Shown here piece by piece: positions 1 to 8,629 of a stretch of 11,009 nucleotides of DNA. The notes beneath the pieces are model-generated. The model was not told the DNA's origin and searched no databases. It saw only the letters and a program-made list of their open reading frames with translations. Both the position numbers and the translations under genes were made by a program. Source of the DNA: Physocladia obscura (taxonomy: Eukaryota > Chytridiomycota > Chytridiomycetes > Chytridiales > Chytriomycetaceae); the NCBI GenBank assembly GCA_027596945.1, contig JADGJH010000496.1, positions 6,802 through 17,810 on the forward strand, written 5' to 3'. Position 1 is the first letter of the stretch, and the number at the start of each line of letters is the position of its first letter.

Positions 1-16
1 TTTTTTTTTTTTTTTT
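1..16. repeat. T16 homopolymer at the window edge
   Basis: Sixteen T in a row open the window and directly abut the GH45 coding strand, which reads ...GCG GTAAAA on the minus strand. This is either the start of an intron (GT donor at 18-17 followed by A-rich sequence) or an assembly end at a homopolymer. The two cannot be told apart from the window alone. Confidence 0.7.
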
Positions 17-18
17 AC

Positions 19-516
19 CGCAAGGTCAAACTGATTGGACCCCAAGTCGCCTCCAGTATTCGTACTTTGGACAATAAGTGTTTTGTTCTGAACAGGGCCG
101 CTGGTAAACGTCAGTTCATAGCATGCACAGCACCAAGTAGCCTCACTGCCTCCGGCAATATTTGTGGCCGCGAAACCGTACGCTAACGTGTCTGAAATTG
201 CCCAAGGACTTTGGTCGGTACATGTATATGCAGTTCCGCCGTTGCAGCCACTGACAGTATTATAGTTTGCTAATGGGTTATCGTTTGCGTCGCATGTTGT
301 AACTGGATTCGAGCCCGTCGCCAGGGTTGCCTTTCCCGGCCAGCTGCAAGATGCCTTGCAGCACTACACAGAAATAAAAAATTCCTCAGTTCAGCCGTCT
401 TTCCCCCTAAATGTACCTACATCCCAGTAACGCGTTGTTACTCCATCTCCGCTGGCTTGAGAGAAAACGGATGGCGCAAAGGCAAGCACAGCAAGAATTA
501 AACCTTTCAGTTGCAT
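19..516 (-). CDS. Secreted GH45 endoglucanase, 5' part (two exons, truncated by window edge)
   Basis: Family 45 glycoside hydrolases are inverting endo-1,4-beta-glucanases (EC 3.2.1.4) that cut cellulose internally, outside the cell. The start ATG is at 516-514. Exon 1 (421-516) encodes a hydrophobic signal peptide of about 19 residues ([19 protein letters not shown]) and runs to TTRYWD. A 57-bp intron (364-420, GTAGGT...TGTGTAG) follows, and exon 2 (19-363) resumes with [10 protein letters not shown]. The joined TTRYWDCCKASC matches the GH45 signature, and Asp32 would be the catalytic base. A Cys-rich core ([10 protein letters not shown]) and [14 protein letters not shown] follow, giving Asp145 as the catalytic acid and Asp138 as the auxiliary Asp, 7 residues apart as in Humicola Cel45A. 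The frame reaches the edge at residue 147, about where family members continue with a Pro-Gly-rich segment. Any C-terminal part, linker or cellulose-binding module is off the window. The gene is tandem with CTF4, whose stop is 169 bp upstream. Family assignment is secure; the end is unknown. Confidence 0.93.
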
Positions 517-685
517 ATCAAGATAAAATTTGATCAGTCAATAATACAATTTTTGATTTGCTGCCTTTTTTATAAATTTTCTAAAAAAAATTTTCTTAAT
601 TTGATTTGTGCAATCATGAAGCACCTGCAAACCTTGATTATAAAAGGCTTAAGATAAAAGTTGTTTTATAAATGTATTTTAATTA
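517..685. promoter_or_regulatory. Spacer: CTF4 3' end and GH45 upstream region, with a TATA-like element
   Basis: These 169 bp separate the CTF4 stop codon from the GH45 start on the same strand. The sequence is very AT-rich. On the minus strand a TTATAAA element (rc of 569-575) lies about 53-60 bp before the GH45 ATG, a plausible TATA box but easily a chance match in such composition. No canonical AATAAA is seen for CTF4 directly after its TGA (688-686), only AATTAAA-like sequence. No further gene is visible. Confidence 0.35.
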
Positions 686-3600
686 TCACGCAGTCATTTT
701 TCCCTTTTCCTCCCAAGTTGGCGAACGATCAGATTCATTCTCCTTTTCGAACGTTGAAGAATCATTTGAATCAGACTTGAGCTTGCTCAATTCCATGTCA
801 AAAAACATGTCATCATCGTTGACATTTCCGTCGATTTGTTGAACATCTACTGAAGCTTCTGAGTCTGTCAGAGCGAAATTTGAATTGGATTTTTCCGTTT
901 CAGATCCAACAAATTCCACATTTGACTTTGGTTTCTTTGGAAAGAAACCAAAAAGCTAAAGAGCGATTAAATTTTTTGTCAGGATCACAAAAAAAGATTT
1001 TTTTCGTACCGATTCTTGTTTTCGTTTCTTTGCAGAATCTACAGTTACGGCGCCAATCTTTTCCGAAACTTCCTTTGTGGAGTTTTTCGTGTCCTTTGCA
1101 GCTGTTATAATTAACACAACATGATTTCAATGAAAGATTAATGATAATAATAAAAACGATGCGCACAATGCTTTAAATCTTGAAACAAAGACCCGACACT
1201 GCTAGCCTTTCCAGCTGCTAAAAATTTCGAACCTCCTCCGCTGCTCAAAGAATTCGAAAACGGGTTCTTGACTTTTACAACAGACACTGCCTGCTGATCT
1301 TTGCTAGCATCTGTTTTCAATTTCGACATTGATTGATGTTCTCGCGTTCCACTGAACGCCGCCAACGAGTTTCGTCCGTTTTCTCTTTTCAGTGTTTCAT
1401 GTTGATGAGAAGGAGGAGGAGAACCGTCGTCATCATCAAAAGAATTCATTTCAGCGTCTTCATGATTTTCATGAACTCTATGAGAAATCTGTTGCGTTGC
1501 GTTTGGAAGCTTCTCTGCCGTTGTTGAGGTGTGTAGATTCGACGATAGTGATGCAGCGCTATATTTGGCGGCGGTTGGAATGGACGATACTGGGGCATTT
1601 ATTGCATATGGAATTGCATATCGACGAGCCAATTCTTCCTCCCTTTTCATAAAAACCTATAGTTTCGAAATTACTGTATGCCGGCACCCGTGTAAATAAA
1701 CATGACTTTGCGCAAACCTCTTTGATCTGATTGATTTTATGAGCCAGTGACTCACGATGAAAGGTAACGGCAAATTTCATGGCACCATTGATGGCATGAG
1801 TTGTTGTCAATGTCATGACTAAATCCAAAGATTTTTGGGTATTTCCAGCTTTGCATGCAACCTATCCAAATGCTGCATAAGATAAAAAACGAAAGGAAAA
1901 AAATGCCGTCTTACCACAAACTGTTGTAGAACTTGCTTGTCAATCTCTCCACCATGCTTTGCCTTCAAACTTCTAACATCATTAGCACCGCTACTTTGCA
2001 TCTTATTCACAGCGTGATTGCTCATTATCCTCGTAATCAATACTTTTTCTTCGTCTGCCACAGTTTTGGCTCTCGCAACCATTTCGCTGTTGCTGGAATC
2101 ATCTGCAGTTGCTTCGAGCATTGGCATATGGATATCCACATCCGTAATGACTGATTTTGGCGGATTCGCATGCCTATCTCCGCTTTTGCAGATCACGCAC
2201 ATGAGTTTGTCGGTAGTAACACCAATCGGCCAGAAACTGAGTTGCTTGCCCTCCCGTGCTATTCGACCGTCGAAAATAGGACGCCATGCGTCATCTACGG
2301 AATCGTGATTATACGGAGACGCAACACGAAGGACTTCAGTCGAATCAAATGATGCCAGAAACTAGTTGAGCAAAATTTTTCGTCAGTAATTATAAAAATT
2401 ACAATCCAGCTGTTGTATTTACTCCGGCGTCCGAAAAACCAATCCATTCCAATGTAGATCCTGGCGATATTGGTAGCCCTGACTTTCTCACTATTACAGG
2501 CAAAGTTTGAGACACGTTCAGGAGCAAGTATCCTAAATTCTGGTCACCTGAACGAAAGAAAAAAACTGAGATTTTCACCCCAAACACACACACAAAAAAA
2601 CAAACGAACCGTGAAACGCGCCGCCCAAATGATAAACAACGAAAACAAAATCCCCTCCGTCTCCTGCAACAGCGACAACAGGTCCATCCAAACACCTCAC
2701 ATCAATCTGAACACCTCCAAAGGAAAAAAACCGCAAATATCGCGCATCAGTTGCAACCACAATGCCACGCCCAGTCATGCACACGCCTTTCACATTCTCA
2801 CTCGCTCCAAACTCAATGCTCCATCCGTCGTTAGAATCAGAGTTGAACCCATCAAACGGCTTATATTGTACAATACTGATTGTCGCACTGCTAGTTGTGG
2901 TTGATATATCGCTGGGGTCTGTTGCAAAGACGGCACCGCGGGCCATCATTGCAGCCATGGTAAAGTTGTGGCGGTTTGGGAACGAAAAGTCGCGGTTTTT
3001 GGCTTTATCGTGGTGTAATATATGGATAATACATTGTGATTGCTGTACAATGGAGTATATAACGCCAAGCAAGTTGAATGCTAGAAAAAATAGAATTGAA
3101 CTTTTCGAAAAGCAAAATCAGATTATTTATACCCAAATATCTTTTCGATCCTTTTAAAGGAGTCGCCCCTGGTTGAAAACTTTCTTGAATTTCCGTTACT
3201 TCCTGATTCGCGTTTGCAAAATATGAACTGAGTGCAAGTCCACCGCCACCAGTAACAGATGACTTTCCGGGTTTCAAAATACGCTTCTGCTTTTCATAAT
3301 ATTTTCGCGCATCTTCTCGTGATTCTATCACGTCTGCATATCCGTTTCCATCATCATCATCAACAAAATCATCATAATCATCAGATTCATCAATCACTGA
3401 ATTATTTGATTGTTTTGGTGGAACAAGATCCGATTTTTTCTTTTGATTGGAGGATGGCGTCGAGGCTTTCGTGTATGGTGGAAGTATTGCGTCTTTTGCA
3501 GGAAGTTCGGAAATATGATTCTCTGAAGCATTTGCTGTTCTCTCAACAACTTCTGCTGCTGGTGCGATTATGTCCTCAACATATTCTATTTCGAACGAAT

Positions 3601-4915
3601 CCGTCACAATAACCAGATTGTTCTTCGATGGATGCCAGCGAAAGTCTGTGACGATTGATGGAGATTTGATGCTGTCGAAAAATTTAAATAAAAAAACAAA
3701 TAATCAAGTAATCAGATACTCACGTCTTAAATGGTGAACTTTCACGAGAGTTTGCATTCCACAAGTAAATTTTTCCGCCTTGATCGGAAGAAGAAATTAT
3801 TGTACCATCATGATTATATTGAACAGCTGTGACAAGCTTCGAATGATTTTGGAAAGTATGAACTGATGCCCATGTCTTTGTGTCTAAAATCTTGATATCT
3901 AAAAAAAAAAGTTCGTTTAATCGCAAAAATAATTTTTGGTTTCTAAACCTTTATAAACACCCGGAATGGCAAGAAATTTTCCAGACGGATGCCAAGAAAC
4001 GCGACCATAATCCTTTAAACTGAAATTGATATTAATAATTTGAAGTTTTAAGGTTGAATTTTTTCTTACTCTACTGAGGTGTCAGGAAGGACACCTTTTA
4101 AAATTTGCAGACAAGATGGTTTCGAAGGGCGCAAATCCCAAATATGTAGATCGCCGCGTGCATCGACTGACGCCTATGATATTAAAGTAACAATCGATTG
4201 AAAATGCGAAAGAGTTTTTTAACGTTAATGATGAGCAATTAATTTGTAGGTTCTGAATACCAAAAAGTCGCCATCGGGAGAAAAGGCCAGTGATTTGATA
4301 GAGTCATTGTGTCCCTTGATGACCACAGTGTCTTTTATATCGTCAATGTTGATTAATCTTATTTCTGCATCTCTGCAATCATTTTCAGTTTTCGGACAAA
4401 ATGAAAATGTCAACTCACTCGCCAGCAGCAGCAAGTTGAATATTTGGCCGCAGTAGCTTGTTTGGGCACGGACGAAAGCGCACGGCGTGCAGCGGAGTAG
4501 TGAAACGGGCTAGAGTCTTTTCAAAGCCGAGGTCAAAGGCAGAGTAAAGCAAGGCCTCTGCGGATTCGAGCCCAACAGCAATCCAATCGTTCTGCACAGT
4601 GGGTGAACGGGAAGAAAAGAAGAAAGGGGGAATTAAGCTTACCATAGAGTCGATACACAGCACGTGCGAATCTTTGCGAGGCACTGCTTCGAGCAGTGAA
4701 ACGGCGGTTGTCGGTGTTTGGTTTGCAATGTCCGAATCGGACACTTCGGCCAAATCGCGCACATCAATCACGCGCACAAGACTGTTGTCGCGACTGGCGG
4801 CGACGGCAATCTGCGCCGAGCCGCTGGTGTCGGCACCGACAAACACGACGCCACTTGTGTTGGGCACAAAGTCTTTGGGCGCAGCAAGCGCGTGTGCCGG
4901 AATAACGCCTTTCAT
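686..4915 (-). CDS. CTF4: CTF4/WDHD1/And-1 replisome hub protein, 14 exons, complete
   Basis: CTF4 is the trimeric nuclear adaptor that tethers the CMG helicase to DNA polymerase alpha-primase and other clients. Exons (minus strand): 4643-4915, 4419-4591, 4261-4372, 4070-4173, 3949-4019, 3724-3898, 3133-3671, 2610-3080, 2423-2547, 1915-2361, 1718-1861, 1167-1656, 1010-1101, 686-955. They sum to 3486 nt, giving 1161 aa. All introns are GT-AG, 46-87 bp, with consistent phases. Residues 1 to about 330 are WD40 repeats (for example GHNDSIKSLAFSPDGDFLAS and HIWDLR). An acidic stretch lies at about 396-411. The family signature FQPGATP (468-474) opens the central SepB/Mcl1_mid propeller, which includes LEWIGFSDAG. 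A helical bundle (LLQQF-type helices, then ACKAGNTQKSLDLV) ends near 880. The tail is low-complexity and acidic, with KVKNPF and a PIP-like motif at 1070-1077. ATG 4915 is chosen because an in-frame TTG at 4936 is not a eukaryotic start, and the N-terminus aligns with the family. Total length is close to human WDHD1. No HMG box was seen. Confidence 0.95.
941..1018 (-). other. PIP-box-like motif of CTF4 created at the exon 13/14 junction
   Basis: Exon 13 ends with codons for Lys-Lys-Arg-Lys-Gln-Glu-Ser (ending at 1010). Exon 14 begins at 955 with Leu-Phe-Gly-Phe-Phe-Pro-Lys-Lys-Pro-Lys. The splice makes Q-E-S-L-F-G-F-F, an exact match to the PCNA-interacting consensus Q-x-x-hydrophobic-x-x-aromatic-aromatic, flanked by basic residues on both sides. 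The intron is 956-1009 (GTACGA...CTCTTTAG). A second in-frame acceptor, CCAAAG ending at 935, would remove seven codons including LFGFF. The pyrimidine-rich CTCTTTAG looks the stronger of the two. Confidence 0.7.
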
Positions 4916-4940
4916 TTCTTTTTTTTTTTTGTCCAATTCA
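4916..4940. promoter_or_regulatory. 25-bp divergent gap between the CTF4 and peroxiredoxin start codons
   Basis: The CTF4 ATG (4915, minus) and the peroxiredoxin ATG (4941, plus) face away from each other with only 25 bp between them. A run of 12 T (4919-4930) fills half the gap, so the CTF4 leader ends in A12 followed by GAAATG with a favourable A at -3. Both starts are supported by family N-termini. Each transcript must therefore begin inside, or beyond, the other gene's first exon, or else have almost no 5' UTR. Confidence 0.8.
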
Positions 4941-5793
4941 ATGACTCACAACACTCATACATCAGCATCAAAGTCACTGCGGCTTGGCGATGTTGCCCCC
5001 GACTTTTCAGCCTCAACAACTCGCGGCCCAATTTCCTCGTTCCACGCCCACAAAGCCGGAAAATGGGCCGTGCTGTTTTCGCACCCAGAGGACTTCACCC
5101 CCGTGTGCACCACTGAACTGGGTGCCGTTGCGCGTCTAGCGCCAGAATGGGCCAAGCGCGCCGTGTCCGTTATTGGTCTGAGCTGTTCGTCTCTGGATGA
5201 CCACGAAGTATGGGTCAAAGACATTAACGAGACGCAGGTATTAAAATAAAACAAATAATTGTATAATCCTTCAAATCAGAATTTCTCTTGATTTATCATT
5301 CTATTTTTCTGTCTGTTTATTCGCGTCTTTTTTCTTTACTTGCATAGAGTTGCGCCCTCGAGTTTCCAATCATTGCCGACCCACTTCGCGAAATTGCCAC
5401 TCTCTATGACATGCTTGACCACCAGGACCCCACAAACATTGACAAACGTGGCATGCCTCTGACTGTGCGCGCTGTTTTTATTATCGACCCCAAAAACATC
5501 ATTAGGCTGACTCTTACGTACCCCGCGTCGAGTGGACGAAACTTTGATGAGATTCTGCGAGTTATTGATAGTTTGCAATTGGCTGACGCGAAAAGAATTG
5601 CCACTCCGGCTAACTGGGTCCCTGGCAATGAAGTCATTGTGCACAATTCTGTTTCAAACGAAGAAGCTGAGAAGGTATTATTTTTTATTTATTTTTCTGT
5701 ATGTTTTGCTTTTTAAAATTTATTTTATTTGGACAGCTTTTTCCAGGTTTCCGATCCGTCAAACCTTATTTACGATTTGCAAATGTGGAATAA
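4941..5793 (+). CDS. 1-Cys peroxiredoxin, PRDX6 type, three exons, complete
   Basis: Peroxiredoxins of this group reduce H2O2 and lipid hydroperoxides with a single peroxidatic cysteine, re-reduced by glutathione or thioredoxin systems. Exons 4941-5237, 5348-5674 and 5737-5793 give 226 aa; human PRDX6 has 224. Introns are 110 bp (GTATTA...GCATAG) and 62 bp (GTATTA...GGACAG), both phase 0. The core LGDVAPDF, then SHPEDFTPVCTTELG places Thr53 and peroxidatic Cys56, with His48 and Arg140 matching human His39 and Arg132. The 1-Cys C-terminal part follows: YPASSGRNFDEILRVIDSLQ, ATPANWVPG and LFPGFRSVKPYLRF. The phospholipase triad of animal PRDX6 is not conserved: the His is kept (His35), but the Ser position is Lys41 and the Asp position Lys148. 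The frame stays open upstream, antisense to CTF4, from 4599 with an ATG at 4728. The start at 4941 is preferred from family length. Cytosolic location is likely, as no presequence is seen after this start. Confidence 0.95.
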
Positions 5794-5794
5794 A
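5789..5794 (+). terminator. AATAAA poly(A)-type signal overlapping the peroxiredoxin stop codon
   Basis: The last codons read GTG GAA TAA A, so a perfect AATAAA hexamer spans the TAA stop. If used, cleavage 10-30 nt later would leave a very short 3' UTR, in keeping with the convergent MIC60 gene ending 84 bp away. In AT-rich sequence the match could be chance. Confidence 0.4.
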
Positions 5795-5877
5795 CTGATG
5801 ATATGGTCATGATCGTTGTTCTTTTTTCTTTTTTTTTTTTTTTTTTTGTGGTGAATTACACAGTTCCACCTTCTGTT
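5794..5877. other. Convergent 84-bp spacer with a T19 run
   Basis: This gap lies between the peroxiredoxin stop (5793) and the MIC60 stop (TAG at 5880-5878). It contains CTTTTTTC followed by 19 consecutive T (5829-5847). On the minus strand this is an A-rich tract shortly after the MIC60 stop codon, which could aid 3' end formation for MIC60. No gene is present. Confidence 0.6.
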
Positions 5878-8088
5878 CTAAATTGCCCCCAAGTTTTTGA
5901 GCGCAATGTGACTCTCGATCGTTTCCAGCGCTTGCTTAACTTCCAAATGAGTCCTCGCCTGCTTCAACCAGTCTTGTGCCAGTACTCGACTCCACCCATT
6001 GAGTTGGTTAACTTCTCTCGTGGCGCTCTCCAAGTCACCACTGGCAAGATAGAATCGAGAACGCGCGAGTACAGATTCAGTGTCATTACCAGCAACGAGT
6101 CCAGTTTTTGGAATCAACAAAAATGAGAGAGCATATGATACAGTGTATGCAATAGGGCCGCCGCCATCAGGCATCAATTGCACGCGACGCAGCTTGGTTT
6201 CCAAAGAGTTGAAGTCATATTTCTTTAAAAAGTAAATTCAGTAATGAGTTTCTGAATGAGAGTAAGTTGTGTTTGAAGTTGACTATTCTAATGCAATAAA
6301 TAGCCGTTTTCAATGCTTGCTCTCATTTCTCTTTCTCTTATGCTTGTGGGTTTTTAGCTTACCAATTCATCGAGGGAAACAACACCATCAACAGCCACAT
6401 CTTCATTAATGGCACTCAAAACAGTAGAAACAAGTTCATCATCCTCTCCATACTTTTTAAGCAACCTAAATTCTTTTTTGAACGAGCCACCTTCAACAAA
6501 CTTTGCTGTAACAAGCTGTAACGCTGCCAAAATCTGTTGCACGCTCTGCATTCGTTCAATATAATCACTGCTTCCAACAACAGCTGTTTCCAAATACTTG
6601 AGTTTTAGAGCCAAATAATCCAACTTCGCCAGCCGACCATCGCGTTCTTTATCAACGAGCTCTCTCGTGTGTTTGTTCCACTGCGCTTCAATTGCAGCAC
6701 TCTCAGCCTTCACAGCAAGGTCAAGCTTTTCAGCAAATTCGCGAGCTTTTTGTTGATCGTGCTCTCGGATCGCCGCATCGCGCTCTTCAGCAAGTGCTGC
6801 ACTGCGTAGCTTCAACGCAGCCTCAAACGTCTCAGCAAGCTCTTTTTCTTGCTCACTCAACGCGTCGAGGGCAGCTTGGTTCTGTTGCCCGAGTTGCTTG
6901 ATGAACCCGTCAGCTTGGATTTCAAGTGCTTCACGCAATTTGGCGTCAAACTCGGCAGAGTTGATGTCAGTGCTGTCACCGGCACCAATTTTGACGCTTT
7001 CACGCGCTAGATTCGCAAGTGCAGTTCGCGCATCAGCTAGAATACTGGCGTTTTTTGATGAAGGTTTGATGCTGTCAATGGCACGGGCAAGGGATTCGAG
7101 ATGTGCCGAAACATTTGCAGGCAGAATGGCACGCGATTGAGTGGTTATAGCAGATATTTGGGCAACTGCGGTTGTTGTTGCTACTGCTGCTGCTGCATCT
7201 ACTGTTGTTGATGATGGCTCTTTTTCCTTCTTTGACGATTTCTTCTTCTTTTCGGAAACGGGGGTAGGCGTCGGAGTAGGAGCTGTAGCGAGGACGGTGT
7301 GGTCATCCAAAGGAGTAAAGTCAATTGGAACAGCGTAAATGTCTTCTTCACGATCTTGTTTGACTGGTTCAGGCTTTGTTTCGGATTTGGCGGCTGATTT
7401 CTCCTGTGTGAGCTTCTTTTCCTCCTTTTTCGATGAGATGGCAGGTATAGCAACAGATACGGACGGAGGCGGAGGTGGAAGAGAAGGGGGCTTCGTAGAT
7501 GAAGATGAGCCGAAGATGGAGGATTTTACAGACTCGACGGTCTCAAAGACTGAGTTTGCGGTGTCAGAGATTGATTTAGAGACATTTGCGACAGATGTGG
7601 CAGCCGAGTTGTACGCATCCGAGACAGTTTTCGTAGAGTTCTGGGAGGTGGGAAGGAAGGGTTTGAGTCAGCAGCGGAAACAATGAGGACAAAGCAGACA
7701 GTATTGAACATACATTGACAAATAAACTGGCCTCAGCGAACTTTGCGTTGGCTTGATCCTGCAGTTGCTTGGGGTCGAAGGCACGTACTTTCGCGACAAA
7801 GCCGGTCGCCGTATCGATACTCCCCTGGCCGCCGGTCCATTCAGTATTGTCGATCCACAACTTCTTGGCTTGTGGATTGCTGTCAGCAAACACTGCCGCC
7901 CCAACAAACACCGATCCCGCAACTCCAACTATTCCGGTCGCAAGCAGTGTCGCGCGCAGCACCCCAAACTTTTTTTTCGTATCCGAGCTTGATGACGATG
8001 ATGATGTGCCGCTCTGCCGCGCCTGTCGCGTCAATGTGTTCGGCGTGCGCACTGACACTGTCTGGCGCAATCGTGCTCGCAGCATCAT
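5878..8088 (-). CDS. MIC60: MIC60/mitofilin, core subunit of the MICOS complex, three exons, complete
   Basis: MIC60 (IMMT, Fcj1) sits in the mitochondrial inner membrane, faces the intermembrane space and shapes crista junctions. Exons 7714-8088, 6363-7640 and 5878-6222 give 665 aa. Introns are 73 bp (GTATGT...CCCAG) and 140 bp (GTAAGC...TTAAAG), both phase 0; the latter acceptor is AAG rather than CAG or TAG. The N-terminus (MMLRARLRQTVSVRT) is Arg/Ser/Thr-rich and lacks acidic residues, a typical presequence. A membrane segment covers about 41-68, with a glycine/alanine-rich face (LLATGIVGVAGSVFVGAAVF). A variable region with a PPPPP run, Lys/Glu-rich stretches and a PTPTPTP run follows. 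A long Ala/Glu/Lys coiled coil covers about 280-440 (for example LSEQEKELAETFEAALKL). The mitofilin signature ends the protein: RLAKLDYLALKLKYLE, YALSFLLIP, YLASGDLESATREVNQL, GWSRVLAQDWLKQAR. Two adjacent ATGs (8088, 8085) are possible starts. Family assignment is secure. Confidence 0.95.
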
Positions 8089-8567
8089 TTTTTTTCTCGC
8101 TTTTCCTTTTTTCTCTCAAAAGAGAACTTGTAATGACACACAGTAATTACTGGACAGTTGACTCTAGTTTGCAGGATTTGGCTGCAACTTACTACAAGTC
8201 GTTATGACTCTCAAAAAGTTGTAATTTCCAAAAAAAAAATCCATTCACTCGATAGATGCTTGAACTATTCATCAAGTCTTTTCTAAAAGGTTTAAAAAAA
8301 ATAATGACACAACTTTTTCTCAAAAAAGATTTAATTACAAAAGAGTTGATTTGAATTTTTAAGAATTTGTGTTTTTAATTGATGCAAAATCTGAAGCAAG
8401 CCACCTTAACATTTCATGTAATAAATATGCAAGCAAAATGTATTCAAATTGAGCAACATTTTACTCCATATAGTAAAATTGAAGGCTGTACTTTGTATAT
8501 TTCATAAATAGAGTAATTCTGCCTCAATGATTAAATGTATGGAGACAGATCCATGTTTGAAAGCACT
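8089..8567. promoter_or_regulatory. Intergenic region upstream of MIC60, no gene seen
   Basis: These bases lie between the MIC60 start and the poly(A)-type signal of the next minus-strand gene. They are AT-rich with A and T runs and no convincing coding frame or tRNA fold. Two perfect inverted repeats are visible: TTCTCT-caaa-AGAGAA at 8111-8126, about 25-40 bp before the MIC60 ATG, and ATTTTACT-ccatat-AGTAAAAT at 8458-8479. The MIC60 promoter must lie here, but no recognised element can be assigned. Confidence 0.5.
8458..8479. repeat. Perfect 8-bp inverted repeat (hairpin, 6-nt loop)
   Basis: ATTTTACT (8458-8465) and AGTAAAAT (8472-8479) are exact reverse complements around the loop CCATAT. 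The hairpin lies about 90 bp beyond the AATAAA of the downstream-ending minus-strand gene. A role in transcription ending, or chance in AT-rich DNA, are both possible. Confidence 0.45.
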
Positions 8568-8573
8568 TTTATT
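8568..8573 (-). terminator. AATAAA poly(A)-type signal of the 8630-10560 gene
   Basis: On the minus strand a perfect AATAAA (within TGAAAAATAAAAGTG) lies 57 nt after the TAA stop at 8632-8630. This supports a real transcript ending here, although the motif is common in AT-rich sequence. Confidence 0.5.
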
Positions 8574-8629
8574 TTTCAAGCATATTAAAATTTTCTTTCA
8601 GATATCTCCATTTGCTCCAGCTTATAGCT

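Noticed and set aside
1819..1870. Acceptor ATGCAG at 1877 for CTF4 intron 10
   Set aside because: It leads to a stop within 18 codons. The next acceptor, GGATAG at 1862, restores the expected ACKAGNTQKSLDLV helix.
2401..2422. Donor TTGTAATT for CTF4 intron 9
   Set aside because: It gives the wrong phase for the next exon. GGA/GTAAAT at 2422 joins LEWIGFSDAG to FLASFDSTEV in frame, as in WDHD1.
2470..2904. 144-codon open frame on the plus strand
   Set aside because: It is antisense to CTF4 exons 8-9 and crosses their intron. Its composition is that of a reverse-complemented coding exon, with no domain recognised.
4916..4936. Upstream TTG start for CTF4 that would add Lys-rich residues
   Set aside because: TTG is not a normal eukaryotic start, the residues are just the translated A12 tract, and the ATG at 4915 fits the family N-terminus.
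7339..7686. 115-codon plus-strand open frame
   Set aside because: It lies entirely opposite MIC60 exon 2 and intron 1. The minus-strand reading is continuous and has clear family features.
7743..8207. Plus-strand frames of 125-154 codons opposite MIC60 exon 1
   Set aside because: They are shadows of the MIC60 presequence and membrane exon, with no homology seen.
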